Shown in pieces: positions 36,417 to 49,156 of a stretch of 64,000 nt of DNA. Under the pieces are notes generated by a model, which had not been told where the DNA came from, did not search any database, and was given only the letters and a program-made list of their open reading frames with translations. The stretch is from contig VCJN01003039.1 in assembly GCA_006384855.1 (NCBI GenBank), positions 186,001 to 250,000 of the forward strand, given 5' to 3'. This DNA is from Tetraselmis striata. Its lineage: Eukaryota > Chlorophyta > Chlorodendrophyceae > Chlorodendrales > Chlorodendraceae. Position numbers and translations under genes: made by a program. Numbering within the stretch: position 1 is the first letter of the stretch; each line of letters begins with the position of its first letter.

Positions 36417-36829
36417 GACTTGGGCGGTCGCGTACGCCGACCACGTGGCACGTTGCTCTGGGGGCGACTCCAATCACGGCGCAAACGAATGGGCGGCACA
36501 TGGCCTTTCCGACGTTTGCCACGACGTGAAGTCCGCCGTGGGCGTGGGTTTCCAGATCCTCACGGACCCGTCGGTGCTTGTTTGTCTTCCGAAGGGCAGC
36601 GACCGCCGGCCGGCCGATGATGGGCTTTTTGGGTATGGCGGTATCCGCGGGAACGCGGCTGCTGCTGTCGATACCACCATTGCTCCTATCCTCGGCGTGT
36701 CAAGCTCGGATCCAACGACTGCATTGCGAGCCGCAGAGCGCATCAAAATCCAAGAGTATGACGAGGGTGCCCGAAACGCCGCCGGCATGCTTCGCCAAAA
36801 ATATGTAGAGGTCGGCAGAATGCTGTAAG
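36417..36829 (+). pseudogene. Fragment of retroelement-type ORF (nuclease-like C-terminal domain)
   Basis: Over ~380 bp this matches 63437-63815 at about 90% nucleotide identity, and the encoded residues agree (HVARCSGG, HDVKSA, LPKGSD, DTTIAPILG, AAER, KIQ, YDEG). The pattern ADx..GGxxGN..DTT..AAE..K..Y resembles the restriction-like endonuclease tail found on many algal and protist reverse-transcriptase proteins. Both edges are abrupt and the frame ends soon after the similarity stops. It is a truncated copy with no promoter or N-terminus. Confidence 0.55.
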
Positions 36830-37159
36830 GATTATATCTACTACAGTCTACTACCAGGCGACTACTTTTCAGCAATAATTTTGATTTATTTGAAGGGTTT
36901 CTACCATTCGCCATCCGTACCGGTGCCCGTACTGACACATACGTATGAATCTGACGTGGCCATGTTGTAAATGTCTTAGATTTTCGCGCTTGAACAACTA
37001 ACTTTGTTCATCTTGGAAGCCGCGGTGAAAATCGTAGTTTGAAATAGTGTTTGAAAGCGCGCGCGCCAGCGCGGGCTCCGGACGGACAACCCTGGTTAAC
37101 TGGTTGGCTACAGTAATATACGGTCACATGAACATGCCTGGAGAGGTTTGCAGTACTTA

Positions 37160-38960
37160 GTATGTATAGTACTGCGCACGATCCGCCGTGCGTCGTAGCG
37201 CACGGACCGAGTACGCTCCGTACGCCCTCATCTGTTGGGGCCCACCCACGAGCACCGACATTCTTTGTCTTGCGCTCGCCACCTAGTCTCGCTTACCGCG
37301 GTCTCGGCTCTCTCGCGGCCGAGCAAGATGTAAGCTATCGACAACACATGCAAACTCGCTCATCACGAGACGTCTCCTCACATGCTCAACCTGTCTCCGA
37401 CGGCACCATTCCTAATCCGGAATAGCAAGGTGCCCGCCCAAGACGAACCGGTCAAACATGTCTTTTCACCGACGCGTTGGAGCAGCGCCTGGCGGGGTAT
37501 TCGGCGGACCTCGAGCGTCAGTTGGCCGGACAGTTTGAGGCATCGACAACTGCCCTACTCCACCGGCTCACCCCGACATGACTGCCAGGAGCGACCGTGG
37601 AAGACTCTACCCGTTTGGCCAACCCTTCGGACACGACCCACGCGGCTGAGGGTGGTAATTCCGGAGCTAGACGCCGAGCTACAACCGGAGCCCGAGGACG
37701 GCATCCTCGACCTCGACGACACTGCCCAAGCCCTAGCGGACAAATAGTCACAAGCCGCGTACGGCGAGTACGTCCACATCGGTTGCTATGCCTTCTTCAA
37801 CAGCTGCGTCAACGAGGCGCTGCGTGACGCTTTCGGCCCAACATGCTAAGGTAGGCGGCGCGAGCATGGCCCTCGCCAAGATCCGAGCATGCCTGCGCAT
37901 CTACGAGGCGACGGAGGAGGCCGCCCATCGTGCCCGGCTCGGCTACCTCCGCCTCATCAAGACAACTACAACGAGCATAGATTCGGACCGAGTCTTCGCG
38001 AAGCTCGCGTAAGGATGTTTCTGCAAGCCCCAACAGTCAGCCGTCTCAAGCACCTTCGACGAGCTTCACCGCGCCTTTGTCGACCGCACCCTCGGGGCCA
38101 GCCTCACCTCCGCCGCCAAGGCGGCTGCGGGTGCCTCGTACGCCAAAATCACGACCGAGAAGGCCGACAAGAAGACCGAGACAGCCGCGGGGAGACGCAA
38201 GCGCCAGCATGATGCGGCGGCTGCGGAAGCTGCGGCAAAGAATAAGCCAACAAACAACAGCCGGGAAAATCTAGCGAATGATGGTGTAAACCGCCGCTAC
38301 GAGTCTTGTTCCTCCACCTCCACCTATATGCGTCACCGCGTGCGGAAGAGATGGCTCGAGTGGGACAACATCGGCGCGAGCACGTTTTTGGATTGGATCC
38401 GCCGAGCGGTTCGCATCAAGCTCAAGGCAGGGCGGCGGGCGACGACCCCCCACCTTTCAACCACTACGGCACCTCGATGAAGGACGCCACCCGTCTCAAC
38501 TAGACTTCATGGCCAAGGAGCTACCGCAATTCGAGCGCGTCGGAGCGTGGGGGCGGGGACACAACGACCGTTGGGTATCCCGCATGTTGATGTTAGTCCA
38601 CAAGCCCGGCACCAAACAAATGGGGCCTCATCGTCGGCGTACGCATGCTCAACCGCTACTTCTCGGAGCTGCCGATGATGGCTTGCAAAACTCTCAAGCA
38701 CCTTCGCCACCTCGCACGGAGAGGCGACTGATTGATCTTTCTCGACCTGCAAGATGGCTACTACGCCCTCGGCATTCGGGAGGAGGACCGCGACCAAACT
38801 TCACGGTGAACTACCACTACGACGGGGAGCTTTGGCGGCTAGTGTGCCTCCCGATGGGGCGGTCCGGTTCCGCCTTCTACTTCTGAGCCACCGATGATGG
38901 CGGAGCCCCATCTCCTTCTACTGAACACCATGAGAATAGAGGTTTTAGACATACGCAAAA
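37160..38960 (+). pseudogene. Fossil retroelement, Ty3/Gypsy- or DIRS-like reverse transcriptase remnant
   Basis: Reverse-transcriptase signatures are visible near 38.6-38.9 kb, including LDLQDGYYALGI and LPMGRSGSAFYF, which belong to the palm region of this class. The preceding 1.3 kb has charged, Ala/Lys-rich protein-like stretches that may be a gag-like part. The copy is broken in several places and lacks integrase, RNase H and recognisable long terminal repeats, so it is an old fossil. Assignment to Ty3/Gypsy rather than DIRS is not settled from what is left. Confidence 0.5.
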
Positions 38961-39383
38961 GTGCCGTTCTACATCGCCATTTCAGTGGTGAAGCACTAAG
39001 ACTGCCCGGCGGTCCATTAATGGCGTGGCCACTGCCGGTGCAGAGGCCGCAAGCAGTCGATGTCGACACCCGCATATCATAATATATGAGGGTTATTGAG
39101 GGAGGGATAAAGGAAACCCCAAGAACACAGCTCCATATAAAACAGAACAACCGCTGCTACTGTGTAAATCGAGTACGCGATCGTCGTACTTGTCGTACGT
39201 TACCCGTAATGAATCCGCCTTCTCCACGGGTACCCGGGGTAGGGTGCTAGCAACACTGCGGCAACAGTACATGGTAGCGGTGCGCAACATTTCCGACACC
39301 TACATCGTTTCTGACGCCGTTTCCGACCAGCGACGTACCAGTATAAGATATATTCCGACTACACCGGCGACGACGAGTAAAGG

Positions 39384-39415
39384 TTTTTTCCCCGCCCCCG
39401 GGACATGACTGGCAT
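39384..39415. repeat. Dispersed motif CCCGGGACA..ACTGG, copy 2
   Basis: Short version of the block at 28441-28500 and 57119-57170. It ends the fossil-rich region and lies 40 bases before the TIR element. Confidence 0.45.
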
Positions 39416-39453
39416 AAGTAAGAATATTCTCACTACAAGGTAGTTTATTCACA

Positions 39454-40928
39454 ATATAATTAGGCCGTCACAACTTGATTTGTTGTTTAAGCTGCCTTTC
39501 TCTCCCTCGGAAAGGGGAGGGGGGTAAAACCAAATATCGGCAAAACAAGATGCTGAATATCCCAAAGCAGGCAGTACTTAATGCTGTATTGGAGAAGCCG
39601 TAGCGACGCGCATGGCTGCGCTTGGCCCCATGTTTGCGGCGCGCTATCCTTGGCGGCGCCACTACGTCGGTTTTAAAGGTTCCATTCGACACACCCGCCG
39701 CAGAAACCTGGCCGCATGCCGCCAGGGTCCGGCAGGATTGCAGCAAGCAGAGTCCGGCTCTAGCGCAGTAGCGCCCGGGGGGAGATTGTGCATGAGGTGA
39801 ACAAAAAGCTCTGACCGGCAAGTTTGTCAGAGGTGTTGCACCATGCATGGACTACTGCACGAAGCCCCATTGCTTGTACTGCATCCATACCGCTGAATTC
39901 AGACGGCAAGCTACTTGTCGATTGGCCGTGGGCTGAGAAGGAGACTTGTTGGTTTGTCGTTGACTGTGATGTTGGTGTGTTGAGCATAATTTGGCATGTG
40001 TGCGCTCACTGATTGCATATGTATTGTATGGTTGTAGGGAGTAAGCCGTCCGCAGTTTGCGGAGGCCTCGGATAACAACAACTTCATGTGTGGCATACTA
40101 CAACCATTCGATTGATTCCACCCTTTCTATGGCCTCATAGTCGCTAGAGCTAACCTGGACTGTAGCACGCATGTTATTGAGTTTAATTATTACCCTCACC
40201 AGGCCAAGACAACGGCCTAGTTTGATGCCCCTATTATGTGTATTTACTGTGCAGGCACACATCATCAGATCATTATAGACCCGGTATATTATAGATGAGG
40301 CCTTGACCAACGTGCAGTGGAGAACTTTGTTGCCTTTTCTGCACATACAGTGTGCACATGCATGGCGGGAGCCAAGCCGCTCGTTCGGATGCGCGACAAT
40401 GTCGGAGCAGGGAGGCATTCGAAGCAAAGGAAGGAGGCCATGATTGCGCGCGGAGAGGGCAACATCTCATCAGCAACAACCGCTCAATAATACTGCAGCC
40501 AACATGCGAGCAGACGCGGCGGCGCACGCGATGAGGGCACCCGTTAGGCGCAACACGACCATGCGCGACGTCATAGCGTATATGCGATGAGAGTAGCATA
40601 GTAGCATGCATCCATCATTACACGAGGAGCATGGTGGGCTTATTCGGCCGGGAGGGCAAGGGGTAAAACTTCCTCACTACATGTGGTTTTCTTCATAATT
40701 GTTCCTTATTTATTGTGCATATAATGCTTGAGGCAAGAGCGTGCCGGCCAAATAATGTGTGCTTGCAAGACATCACCAACCATGACACAACCGCCCAATT
40801 GCATATTTTGCAGTGCTTTTGACAATACTTTGTAGTGCATTGTGGATGCAGCAGGAGGGAAAAAAACGGCGCTCAAAAAAGGTGGGGGCACCTAAATCAC
40901 AAATCAAGTTGTGACGGCCTCATTATAT
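39454..40928. mobile_element. Non-autonomous DNA element with ~35-bp terminal inverted repeats
   Basis: The ends read ATATAAT[T]AGGCCGTCACAACTTGATTTGT on the left and the same in reverse complement on the right, with one mismatch in the first 30 bases. The 1,475-bp interior has no transposase-like frame. This fits a MITE-like deletion derivative of a cut-and-paste transposon. A clear target duplication is not visible. Confidence 0.7.
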
Positions 40929-41653
40929 TCGTCGAGCCCGCCAGCGTGCATCATCAGCGCAGGCCTGCACGGCGGGGACGACTACCTGTGGCGATTACCT
41001 GTACGTCGCGCGCGGGTGACGGGCCTATCCAAGCACCGCCTATCCGTACCAGTACTGTTTTGTAATTCAAACCAGTACTGTCCAGCATATTCTGATGTCC
41101 CCGCGCCTGCCAGTACGGTACCGGTTGTAAGCATGTCCTATGTCCTATCCTTACCAGCCCTAAACTACTTCGCAACCGATGCCTTCGCCGTATACTACCC
41201 GTCTACCCCGTGTGACCAGGTGAAGGGTAACCAAACACAGCAGCATTACTACCCACTGTCCTCCTCGTAGGTGAGTGGGTGGCCCTGCCTGTTGGCCGTT
41301 CACTCAGCGGTTCCCGATCGTCGTGGCGAGCGGGCAGCTCCAAGACAGTGGAAGCACCCGTCTCTTTGCCGGAGACGGAGCGTCGCTCAACTTCCGCGCT
41401 TCCTGCACGCACCCTTGTTGGAAGCGTTCACTCCGATAGGCAGTAGGCAGGAGGAGTGAGCGCCTGGATCGTCTGCGAGTCCAAGCGGCGCAAGTACGGA
41501 ACCGGTGCGTCAGAAATACGAAAATGGTTCCCGCCATCTCACCGACCCAGAGCACGAGGCCCAGTGGACCAGCTGACCCCTGCCGCCATGGCGCCCCGCA
41601 CCAGACCCGTTGTACTCCTCGCGCCTTAGCAGCTTGCGCCCGGCAACTAACAA
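40929..41653. other. Upstream region of the carboxylase gene
   Basis: No gene is supported. It presumably holds the promoter and 5' UTR of the next gene. A CCAGTACTG word occurs at about 41049 and 41071. An in-frame TAA at 41648-41650 bounds the coding start of the next gene. Confidence 0.4.
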
Positions 41654-44600
41654 ATGGCGGCCGTCCGTGGACAGATGTTTCGGGCGCGCAACCCCGCCGG
41701 CGGCGCGCGGCAGTCAGACGTCACGGTTGTGGTCACCGCCCACGACGCGTCGCCGCTGAAGAAGGGACACGGGTACGGAGTCGACTTCGAAAATGGTGCG
41801 GCGCGAGTGGATGATGGCAGCTTCCAGAGCAGGTTCACCAGGCTTGCGCACTATTTGCACGCCCCCACTCACTCTTCCACCATCGCGGTCTTCCGGATGC
41901 TGTACGCCTTGAGGTCGGTCCCAACAGGCCACCTCCACCCCGGCGCTTGCACCGCTTGCTTTCTGCGAGGCCCGGACTCACCGACTGCTGATGCATAATG
42001 CATGATGTGATTGTTATCAGCCGCCGTCGCGCTCGCCACCTCTGCATTGTAACGCATGCGTCCTGCTGGGTCCTTGCAGCGTTCTGGCCCAGCTATACAA
42101 GTGGGACAACATGTTCCTGAAGTTCTCGGTGCGCCCCAGCCCTCGCATGCCACCCCGGGCAACGTCTCCGCCAGTCTTCCATGGATTTCTGACATGTCGC
42201 TCTGCCGGCATTTCCCCTGCTGGACATACAGAAATCGATTCTGGTGCTTCCTTATCCTGGCTTCTCGTGGATCCGCCCCCTCAGCCCTGAGGGAGGCTTC
42301 CTGTTGATCTCCGTATGCAAGTTGGCGTCATTTTGCCAGCTCATCGGGTTCATGACACCCGTGGCAACCACGATCGCGTGGTTTACCTTCACCTGGCTCT
42401 TCAACATCTGCGAGAGCAACTTCAATAACCATTACATCCTCATGTGCCACATGCTGTTCCTTGGCATGTTCCTGCAGTGGGGCCACTGGTTCAGCATCGA
42501 TCGGCTGATTGGTCGCTGGAGAGGGTGAGGCAGCTCTTCTCCCCCTGCCCCTTCTCCCTGCGAGCGCCTTCCATAACGCGCAGAGTGGCCCACATGGGAC
42601 TTCACTCACTCAGTATTTCGGCACTATCGGTGCTTTGCAGGCGGCCAGTGGATTCCCATGTCCCTTTTTGGAACCTGCTGCTGTTGCGCATGATCATGAC
42701 ACTCCCCTATCTGTATGGCTCCTTTGCTAAGGTAAGCGCCACGGCCTGCAAGCGTCACAGGGCTCAACCGAGTCTAGGCATTTAGGGCTGATTCGCCGGA
42801 CTGGCTTTCCATCCCAATGCAGATGAACTCCGACTGGCTGTTCCGCGCGGAGCCGGTCACGATGTGGTTTAAGGACCGTGGCGGCCTATACTCCCATCCG
42901 CTGTTCCCCTGGTTCATCTGCTGGACAGGCATGTTGTTCGATCTGACGGTACGCCCCATACACACCCATCATTGCTGGACTCTGCCCCCCACCCACCCTC
43001 TACAAGTTGAAAGGAATGCGCTGGAAGCGATTGCTGACCCTGTATGCGCTGGCTGCTACGTGCCACAGATCGGCTTCTTCCTTTTCTACCGTCCGACTCG
43101 CTACTTGATTGGCTTCCCAGGGGCTCTCTGCTTCAATTTCAGCAACAAGATCATGTGACACCCCCCCCCCCCCCCCCCTCATTTTCTTCTTCAGCCAGGG
43201 GAACAATTTGCAAGCGGATCACCTGCTCACAAATGCACTTGTCACTGGCTTCTGCGTCATGCGCTGCTGCGTAATCCTGAGCGTCCACCACCCCCTGCAT
43301 GCAGGTTCAACATTGGGGTGTTCCCCTTTATGATGGTCTGCTCGCTGACTCTCTTCTTGGAGCCAAATGTCCCCGCCCGCATCGTGTCCTGGATCACACG
43401 GGTCAACGTGAGCAACACCTCTGCTTTGGTCTTGGCTCGGGTGCATTGTCAGGGGCAACACTGTTTTCAGGGCGCAACGTTTTTTCCGGGAAGGTTGTGA
43501 CTGGCGGATGGATGTGCCATGTAGGTGGATGAGAGCGCCATGGCAACCAAGCCCGCCAAGCCAGCGGAGAAGACGTGGCACTGGGGGCTGACACGCACAC
43601 AGTGGTTCGGCATGCTCTTTGTGGGCTGCTTTCTGACCTTCCACTCGATGTTCCCCTTCCGCGAGAAGGTGATGTACCCAGGTAACCCTTCATGGCACGA
43701 GGAAGGACACTTTGGTGAGCGCCCCGCGGTTGTATCGGCGCAGGGGCGGCTGCCTGCTGTTGGTTATGGGAGCTTGCCACAACAAACGAGAACAAACGCC
43801 TGCGGCTGATGTTAATGCAGGTGCATGGCACATGAAGCTGCGCACTAAGAAGGGCTTTGTCAATCTCAACTTGGTGGACTCCACCGGGCAGAACTACACA
43901 ATTGACCCCAAGATGGACCCGTTTGTCCACAGGTCACAGGTGCGACGTTCTGAGGCTGCCCAACTGTACGACCTCAGTGTGTCCTGGGAGCATGCCGGTA
44001 GCTTGTAGCGATCCATTATCCAGGTCCCTGCCGCATTGACTCACTGTGGAACACTGCTTTGCTACAGAATAACTACTTCATGAAGCCCCACTGCCTGATT
44101 TTGTACGTGGGGCGCCTGAAGCAAATTTTTGAGGCAGCGGGCACACCGCTGCAGTCTGTGATGGCAAACAACTGCTTCGGCTTGAACAGCCGGCCGGGTC
44201 ATCACCTGTACAAGGAGGACGTGAACCTGCTGGACTTTGTCGGCAAGTGTCCCAGCCACCAGCGGATGCATGCTCTGGGAGTTTGGGCTTCGCAATTATA
44301 TGCGGCAGTAGTGCCTCACCGGGCTCTGCTGTTTGCCGGACGCAGGCAAGTATGAGCTCTTTGGCGTATCGGGTGCGCGCCAGTCGCCCAACAGCCCTTA
44401 CAAGTGGCTCTGGAAGGACGAGGAGGGCCCAAGCTGCGATATCAGACAACCCTCAGATGCAAGGGATGATGCGAAATATGTGAGCACATGTCCTGCTATA
44501 TGCCATTTGACTTGTTGTGTCGTTCTTTTCGAGGCATCGTTATAGTTGTATTCGGAGAAGGGGGGTCACTGAGGCACCCGGAGCGAAAGTGACACTGCTT

Positions 44601-44761
44601 CACGGGCTTTGATTCAGGGAACAAGGAAGGGACTGCTACCCGTCTACGGCAGGGCTGGCATCATCTACCGCAAGGCGCCCTATTCAAACAAGGAGGCCTT
44701 GTTCTGGAAGGATCCTCGAGATGGTTACAAGTATGCCTACCTGATGCCGATGATTGAGTAG
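41654..44761 (+). CDS. Vitamin K-dependent gamma-carboxylase-like protein (HTTM domain)
   Basis: In animals this integral ER enzyme converts protein Glu to gamma-carboxyGlu using reduced vitamin K, CO2 and O2. Modelled exons are 41654-41913, 42080-42128, 42232-42524, 42641-42731, 42823-42948, 43069-43154, 43305-43407, 43525-43714, 43821-43939, 44068-44242, 44346-44479 and 44618-44761. All phases agree and give 589 residues (human GGCX 758). The HTTM core is clear: FNNHYILMCH (human NNHSYLYG, with His160), HVPFWN (human HVPLWN), GSFAKMNSDW (human GVKKLDADW, with catalytic Lys218), LFDLT..GFFLF, NIGVFPF and the luminal EEGHFGAWHMKLR. Both key His and Lys positions are kept. The start ATG follows an in-frame TAA by one codon. 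Intron 10 has a GC donor (GCAAGT, 44243). Intron 6 opens with a poly-C run. The C-terminal propeptide-binding part is shorter than in animals. Substrate proteins are unknown. Confidence 0.85.
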
Positions 44762-44973
44762 CGGGCAGTTCTACCACAGGCTGCTTCGCCGGCCCTGCTG
44801 CTACGGCTGCAGAATATATGCGACTCTAGAGGGTTGAGATTTATGTAGATTTTTCCATGCAGGCGTCTGTTTTGAAATGATGACCCCTTTGTATGCATAA
44901 GTTCAACAAATGTTATTTGACGCATCGTGCCGCATTCTTGTGCTCATTAATTAGCTTTATGGCTCACAGCACA

Positions 44974-44978
44974 TGTAA
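44974..44978 (+). terminator. TGTAA polyadenylation-type signal of the carboxylase gene
   Basis: TGTAA lies 213 bases after the stop, followed by an A-rich stretch. Confidence 0.5.
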
Positions 44979-46235
44979 GAAAAATCTACTTAAAATCAAT
45001 GTCAGACAGCTTGCCATATAAATATATAGGTATTTCATGTTGTCCCAGCGAATAGTTCCTCCTGCCCTAGGAATAGGCGCCGCACCGACGCTCCACCATG
45101 CGCCCCCGGGCCCTGCTATACCCAAGCGGAATCAATGTGACAATGTTGCCATAGTAGAGCAAACAATCCCAGTGGTCGTCAGCTCCTCCCTGCGACCACC
45201 TCCCAACCCAGCATATAGCCACGGCCACATACCCTTATTGGGGTGGGGCGATGCCCCTCAGCCATCCCGTGTTTGCTGCGCCCTCTGTGCCTGCCTGCAT
45301 TCAAGGGCACTCTCTGTGGTCTCCATCAAATCGCATCAGTATAAGGCGGATTATCTGTCCTTTATCATACCCTCTAATTGATGTGTGTCTAGCTACGGGT
45401 GCTACAGCCTATGGTACTAATGGGTATTATTGCTCAGCTTGTTTGCGGCATGGGATAAGGCTTGAAGCGCCTCATCCGGGGTGGGACATTTTGGTACTAC
45501 TACTACTGCTGTCCTTGTTTTGCAAGGTCCGGAGCAGGGTCATCAACATACTGACGGCACAAATCCCTTGGCTTGCAAACCTGTGCACATGGCACAAGTG
45601 GTTGGTCCTACTCTGATTAACGCTTGTCCTTCTTGCAGCCACGTGCTTCCGCCCCGCCTCTGATTAGGATCAGCACTGTATACACAATGGTTGTGACATG
45701 CCGTGATGCTGTCGTCTTGGGCGGCTATTCCATATGACATCGATTTGATGAGCAGAATTGTCTGCTCATATTTAGGGTGCATTAATCAATACACGAATGC
45801 TGGCTCGCATTTATTGCCGATTCGGTCCTTGCATCAGCAGTGCAGCAGGACGTTTCCCGTCCGACAGCGTCGCTAATATCACTTCGTCCTACTCTGGCAC
45901 GGGCGCACCGCCCCCTGCTACAACTAAATATCCGCGCGGAACGCGCGCTGCCGCGCCCCCAGCATCCGTCGACAGTATATTAGCTCAGTGTATCACCCGC
46001 GGGCGCGCCAGTTGCGATGGACCGTCTCGGTCATGCCTTCATATTGCTGGAGACATCTGCTCGCCGCAGCGCTGTGGCTCTGTTGCTCCTTACTCTACAC
46101 TAACCATACCCTCACGTTTGCCTCGTCCACCTCACGACCCACACCGCCGTCGCCCGCCCGCTCGGCGCGGGAGAGCACCGCTGTGGTGAGCGGCAGCAGT
46201 CCTGTAGCGCCAGAGGCAGCACGAGTATCGCCGTC
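44979..46235. other. Intergenic region; no gene seen
   Basis: Between two plus-strand genes. Frames are short and motif-free. It should contain the promoter of the SPIRAL2-like gene; no core element was recognised. Confidence 0.5.
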
Positions 46236-48720
46236 ATGGCGCCCGCGGGCGGCGTGACCCCGTACGAGGTTCGTCAGCGCCGGAAGGACAAGGTGCTGAC
46301 CACGCTCGGCAAGCTGGACGACCGCGATACGCAGGCGGCCGCGGTGACAGAGATCGCGGACTTAGTGAGGGTGAGTGCGCCGATGATGCGCGGTCCGGGC
46401 TCAGGCAAGCCGCCGAGGCGGACGCTTCGCCGGGCAAAAGCAACGGGGTCTCCCGCTGCGTTGACTCCCTGCTGCTGGCTGACTGACTGTCCGCAGGCTC
46501 TGGACGCTGAGGGCCTGGGCGTGCTGGTCACCTGCGTGTGCAATATCGGCGATAAGCAGAAGGTCTACTCCCGGAAGGTGAGGGGACGCCCAGCTCTGCA
46601 GTGGAGCTGAGACCGTGGCGAAGGGGGGGGGGGGGGGGATGCTAACTTTTAGTCGCTCCTATTTTAGCTTCTGCATTGCTGGGTCCGCCCACCCAGCTCT
46701 CTGGCACTGACAGCCCCCCGGTCGCCAATATATCCAGGAATGTGTCCGCTTGCTGGGCCATCTGGCCTCGGAGCGCTGCCCTGTGGCCAGGGAGGCGGTG
46801 CAGCAGCCGTATGTCGGTAAAATCATTGCTGCCGTCCGCAGCCGATTCAAGGTGAGCCCGCCGCTGGCGCTGCTGCCACTGCCAATGCCGCTGTCGCAGC
46901 GCTGGCCCGGTGTCCTGTGCTCAAGCTTCTGAGCAGGTGTCATGTGGCCTGAACGTCCTCCTGAGGGGCAGGCAAAGAGGCAGGGAGTAGATCGCATTTG
47001 GTCACACTGCGTTGTGGATAAATTAGGTGGCGTGCCAGCTGCGCACAATGGTTCGCGTTGGATGGCTGGCATGCTGGCTGGATTGGGGGGAAGAGTGGGG
47101 TGGGGAGGGGCATCTAAGCGATGTACAGCGTGGGGCAAAGCAGGCTTGCAGGGTACTGCTGCCCCAGGGAGTTCATAGGCGCTATTGAGGCAGCCGGAGG
47201 GAGAAAATGGAGTGGGAAGGGGCTGGTGACTGAGAGGGGGAGAGGGAGAGCAGTGACTCAAGAGGGGGAGGGGGGGGAACATCACTATTCCGGAAGATTG
47301 ACTGACCCCTTTCGCTTGGTTGGCCTCCTGACAGGACCAGGACTCCACAGTCCGTGACGCTGCCTCAGACGCGCTAGGCTGTATTGCGGGGGGTCTGGCC
47401 ATCCACAGCGAGAGGACGGTGGGCCTCCCCCCCCCCCCCCCCCCCCCCCTCTCCCCCCCTCCCTGGCCTCCCGGTTTTCTCCCGTGCCTGGCATTTTTGC
47501 ACCCACTGGCAGCGGCGCTATCAATCAGCAACAGCCGCTCACTGGCGGGCATGCGCATGCTGCAGCTGGACCATGAGCACCCGCTGGTCAAGGGGCTCAT
47601 TGACTCGCTCAAAGAGTCCAACCACAAAGAGGTTCAGACTGCAGCGGCAGATGCGCTGCGCAAGGTATCCCCCTCCCCCCCCCTTACTTCTCCCATCTCC
47701 TCCTCTTCCATTTCTCTTCTCTCCTTGACAAAAGTCACACTTGCTATAAGGATTAGTACACAGCGCTGGATGGGTAAGACACACACGTGAGAGTCGTCAT
47801 AAAAGCCGGCCCACCTACAAGAACCCGCACCGTGAGAATCCAATTGGGCTTACGTGCAACCTATTGGAACGCCCACTATAGTCATGCTAGCTACTGCTTT
47901 GCCTATTTCTGACCTCTGACAGAGTAACTTCAGGTAGGGCAGGGACTTAGTCTCGGTGTTCTTGCAACCGAGTTGGCATTCTGTGACAGCTGTGGTATTC
48001 AAGCTAAGGTTGCCTGTGCCACTCATGCAGGCGGTGCCGCACCTGGAGGTGACTGCGCCCCTTGTGAGAACTATTGTGAAGCTGCTTGGAAGCAAGACAT
48101 TCGTCGCCAGTGGGGCACTGCTGGCCGCGCTGGCGGGCATGCAGGACATAGAGGCGCCGGACCAAAACGACAAGCCGGTGGTCCGCCCCCCCCCCCCCCC
48201 CCCCCCCCCCCCCCCTGCTCTTCCTTCCCCCTCTACCCGGCTGAGATACGAAAACAAAACGAGGTGCAAAGGTCGCTATTGTTGGCAGAAGCTGGCCTGC
48301 TGCGGATACTTAGGGGCTGGATATTCTGTCTGCTGCAGCTGCTTGTCGAGGAGGAGAAGATTGTAGGCATGGTTAAGGTGAGCAGCCGGCAAACTGCGCT
48401 TGGATCTCCCGTGCCCCTTCCGGGCCACCTGCGTCACCTGCCCTTGAGCGGGGACTGCCCTGTGCTCAGCTTTTCACCGCCTTCTGTGTGCCGCCGCGCA
48501 GTACGTGCCTGAGCTCATGATCACGCACGTCCCCGCCATTGTGGGCAGCCCTGCGGGGGGCGGCTTGCCCGCCACCGGAATTGCGCTGCACCTGCAAAGC
48601 AAGGAGTGGACCACGCGGCGCAGCGCCTGCGAGGTGCGCCAGCTGCTGCCAGGCGCAACGCCAGACAGCATGCAGCTCTCCACCTTGGACGCTGAATGAA
48701 CCCTCCCCCGTGTCCTCCCC

Positions 48721-48751
<31 letters not shown>

Positions 48752-49125
48752 CTGCCATCTGCACCTTGCACTTCACTTGGTGGTGTAGGCCGTCTATGCC
48801 CTTGCCGCGGTGCTGGGCCCCAAGATGGACGGCGCCGTGTGCGCTCCACTTCCGGCATCCGACGCGGAGCGCACCTCAGCCCGCGCGCTGCAGCTGCTCT
48901 CCCCGATGAAATTTGATCGGGTGCGCCGCGTGCATCTCTCCTCCTGGACTCTCCAGCCCAAGTGCATGGTAGGACTGCACGAAGCTTTACTCTGTCCTCC
49001 AGATGTGATCTTGACTGGGGCGCCGTGACCCTGGCATGCATCGGTAGGTGGAGCTGGTGCGCAGGCGGGCCATCGCTGCCATTGCTGTGCTGACAGAGCT
49101 GCAGGTAAGCCCCCCTATCCCCCCC

Positions 49126-49156
<31 letters not shown>

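Noticed and set aside
42056-42307. 83-codon frame over carboxylase exons 2-3 as a separate gene
   Set aside because: It is out of frame with the HTTM sequence, and splice sites at 42128 and 42232 give the family-matching protein.
46659-47627. 322-codon minus-strand frame inside the SPIRAL2-like gene
   Set aside because: It overlaps four well-supported plus-strand exons and their introns and has low-complexity composition.
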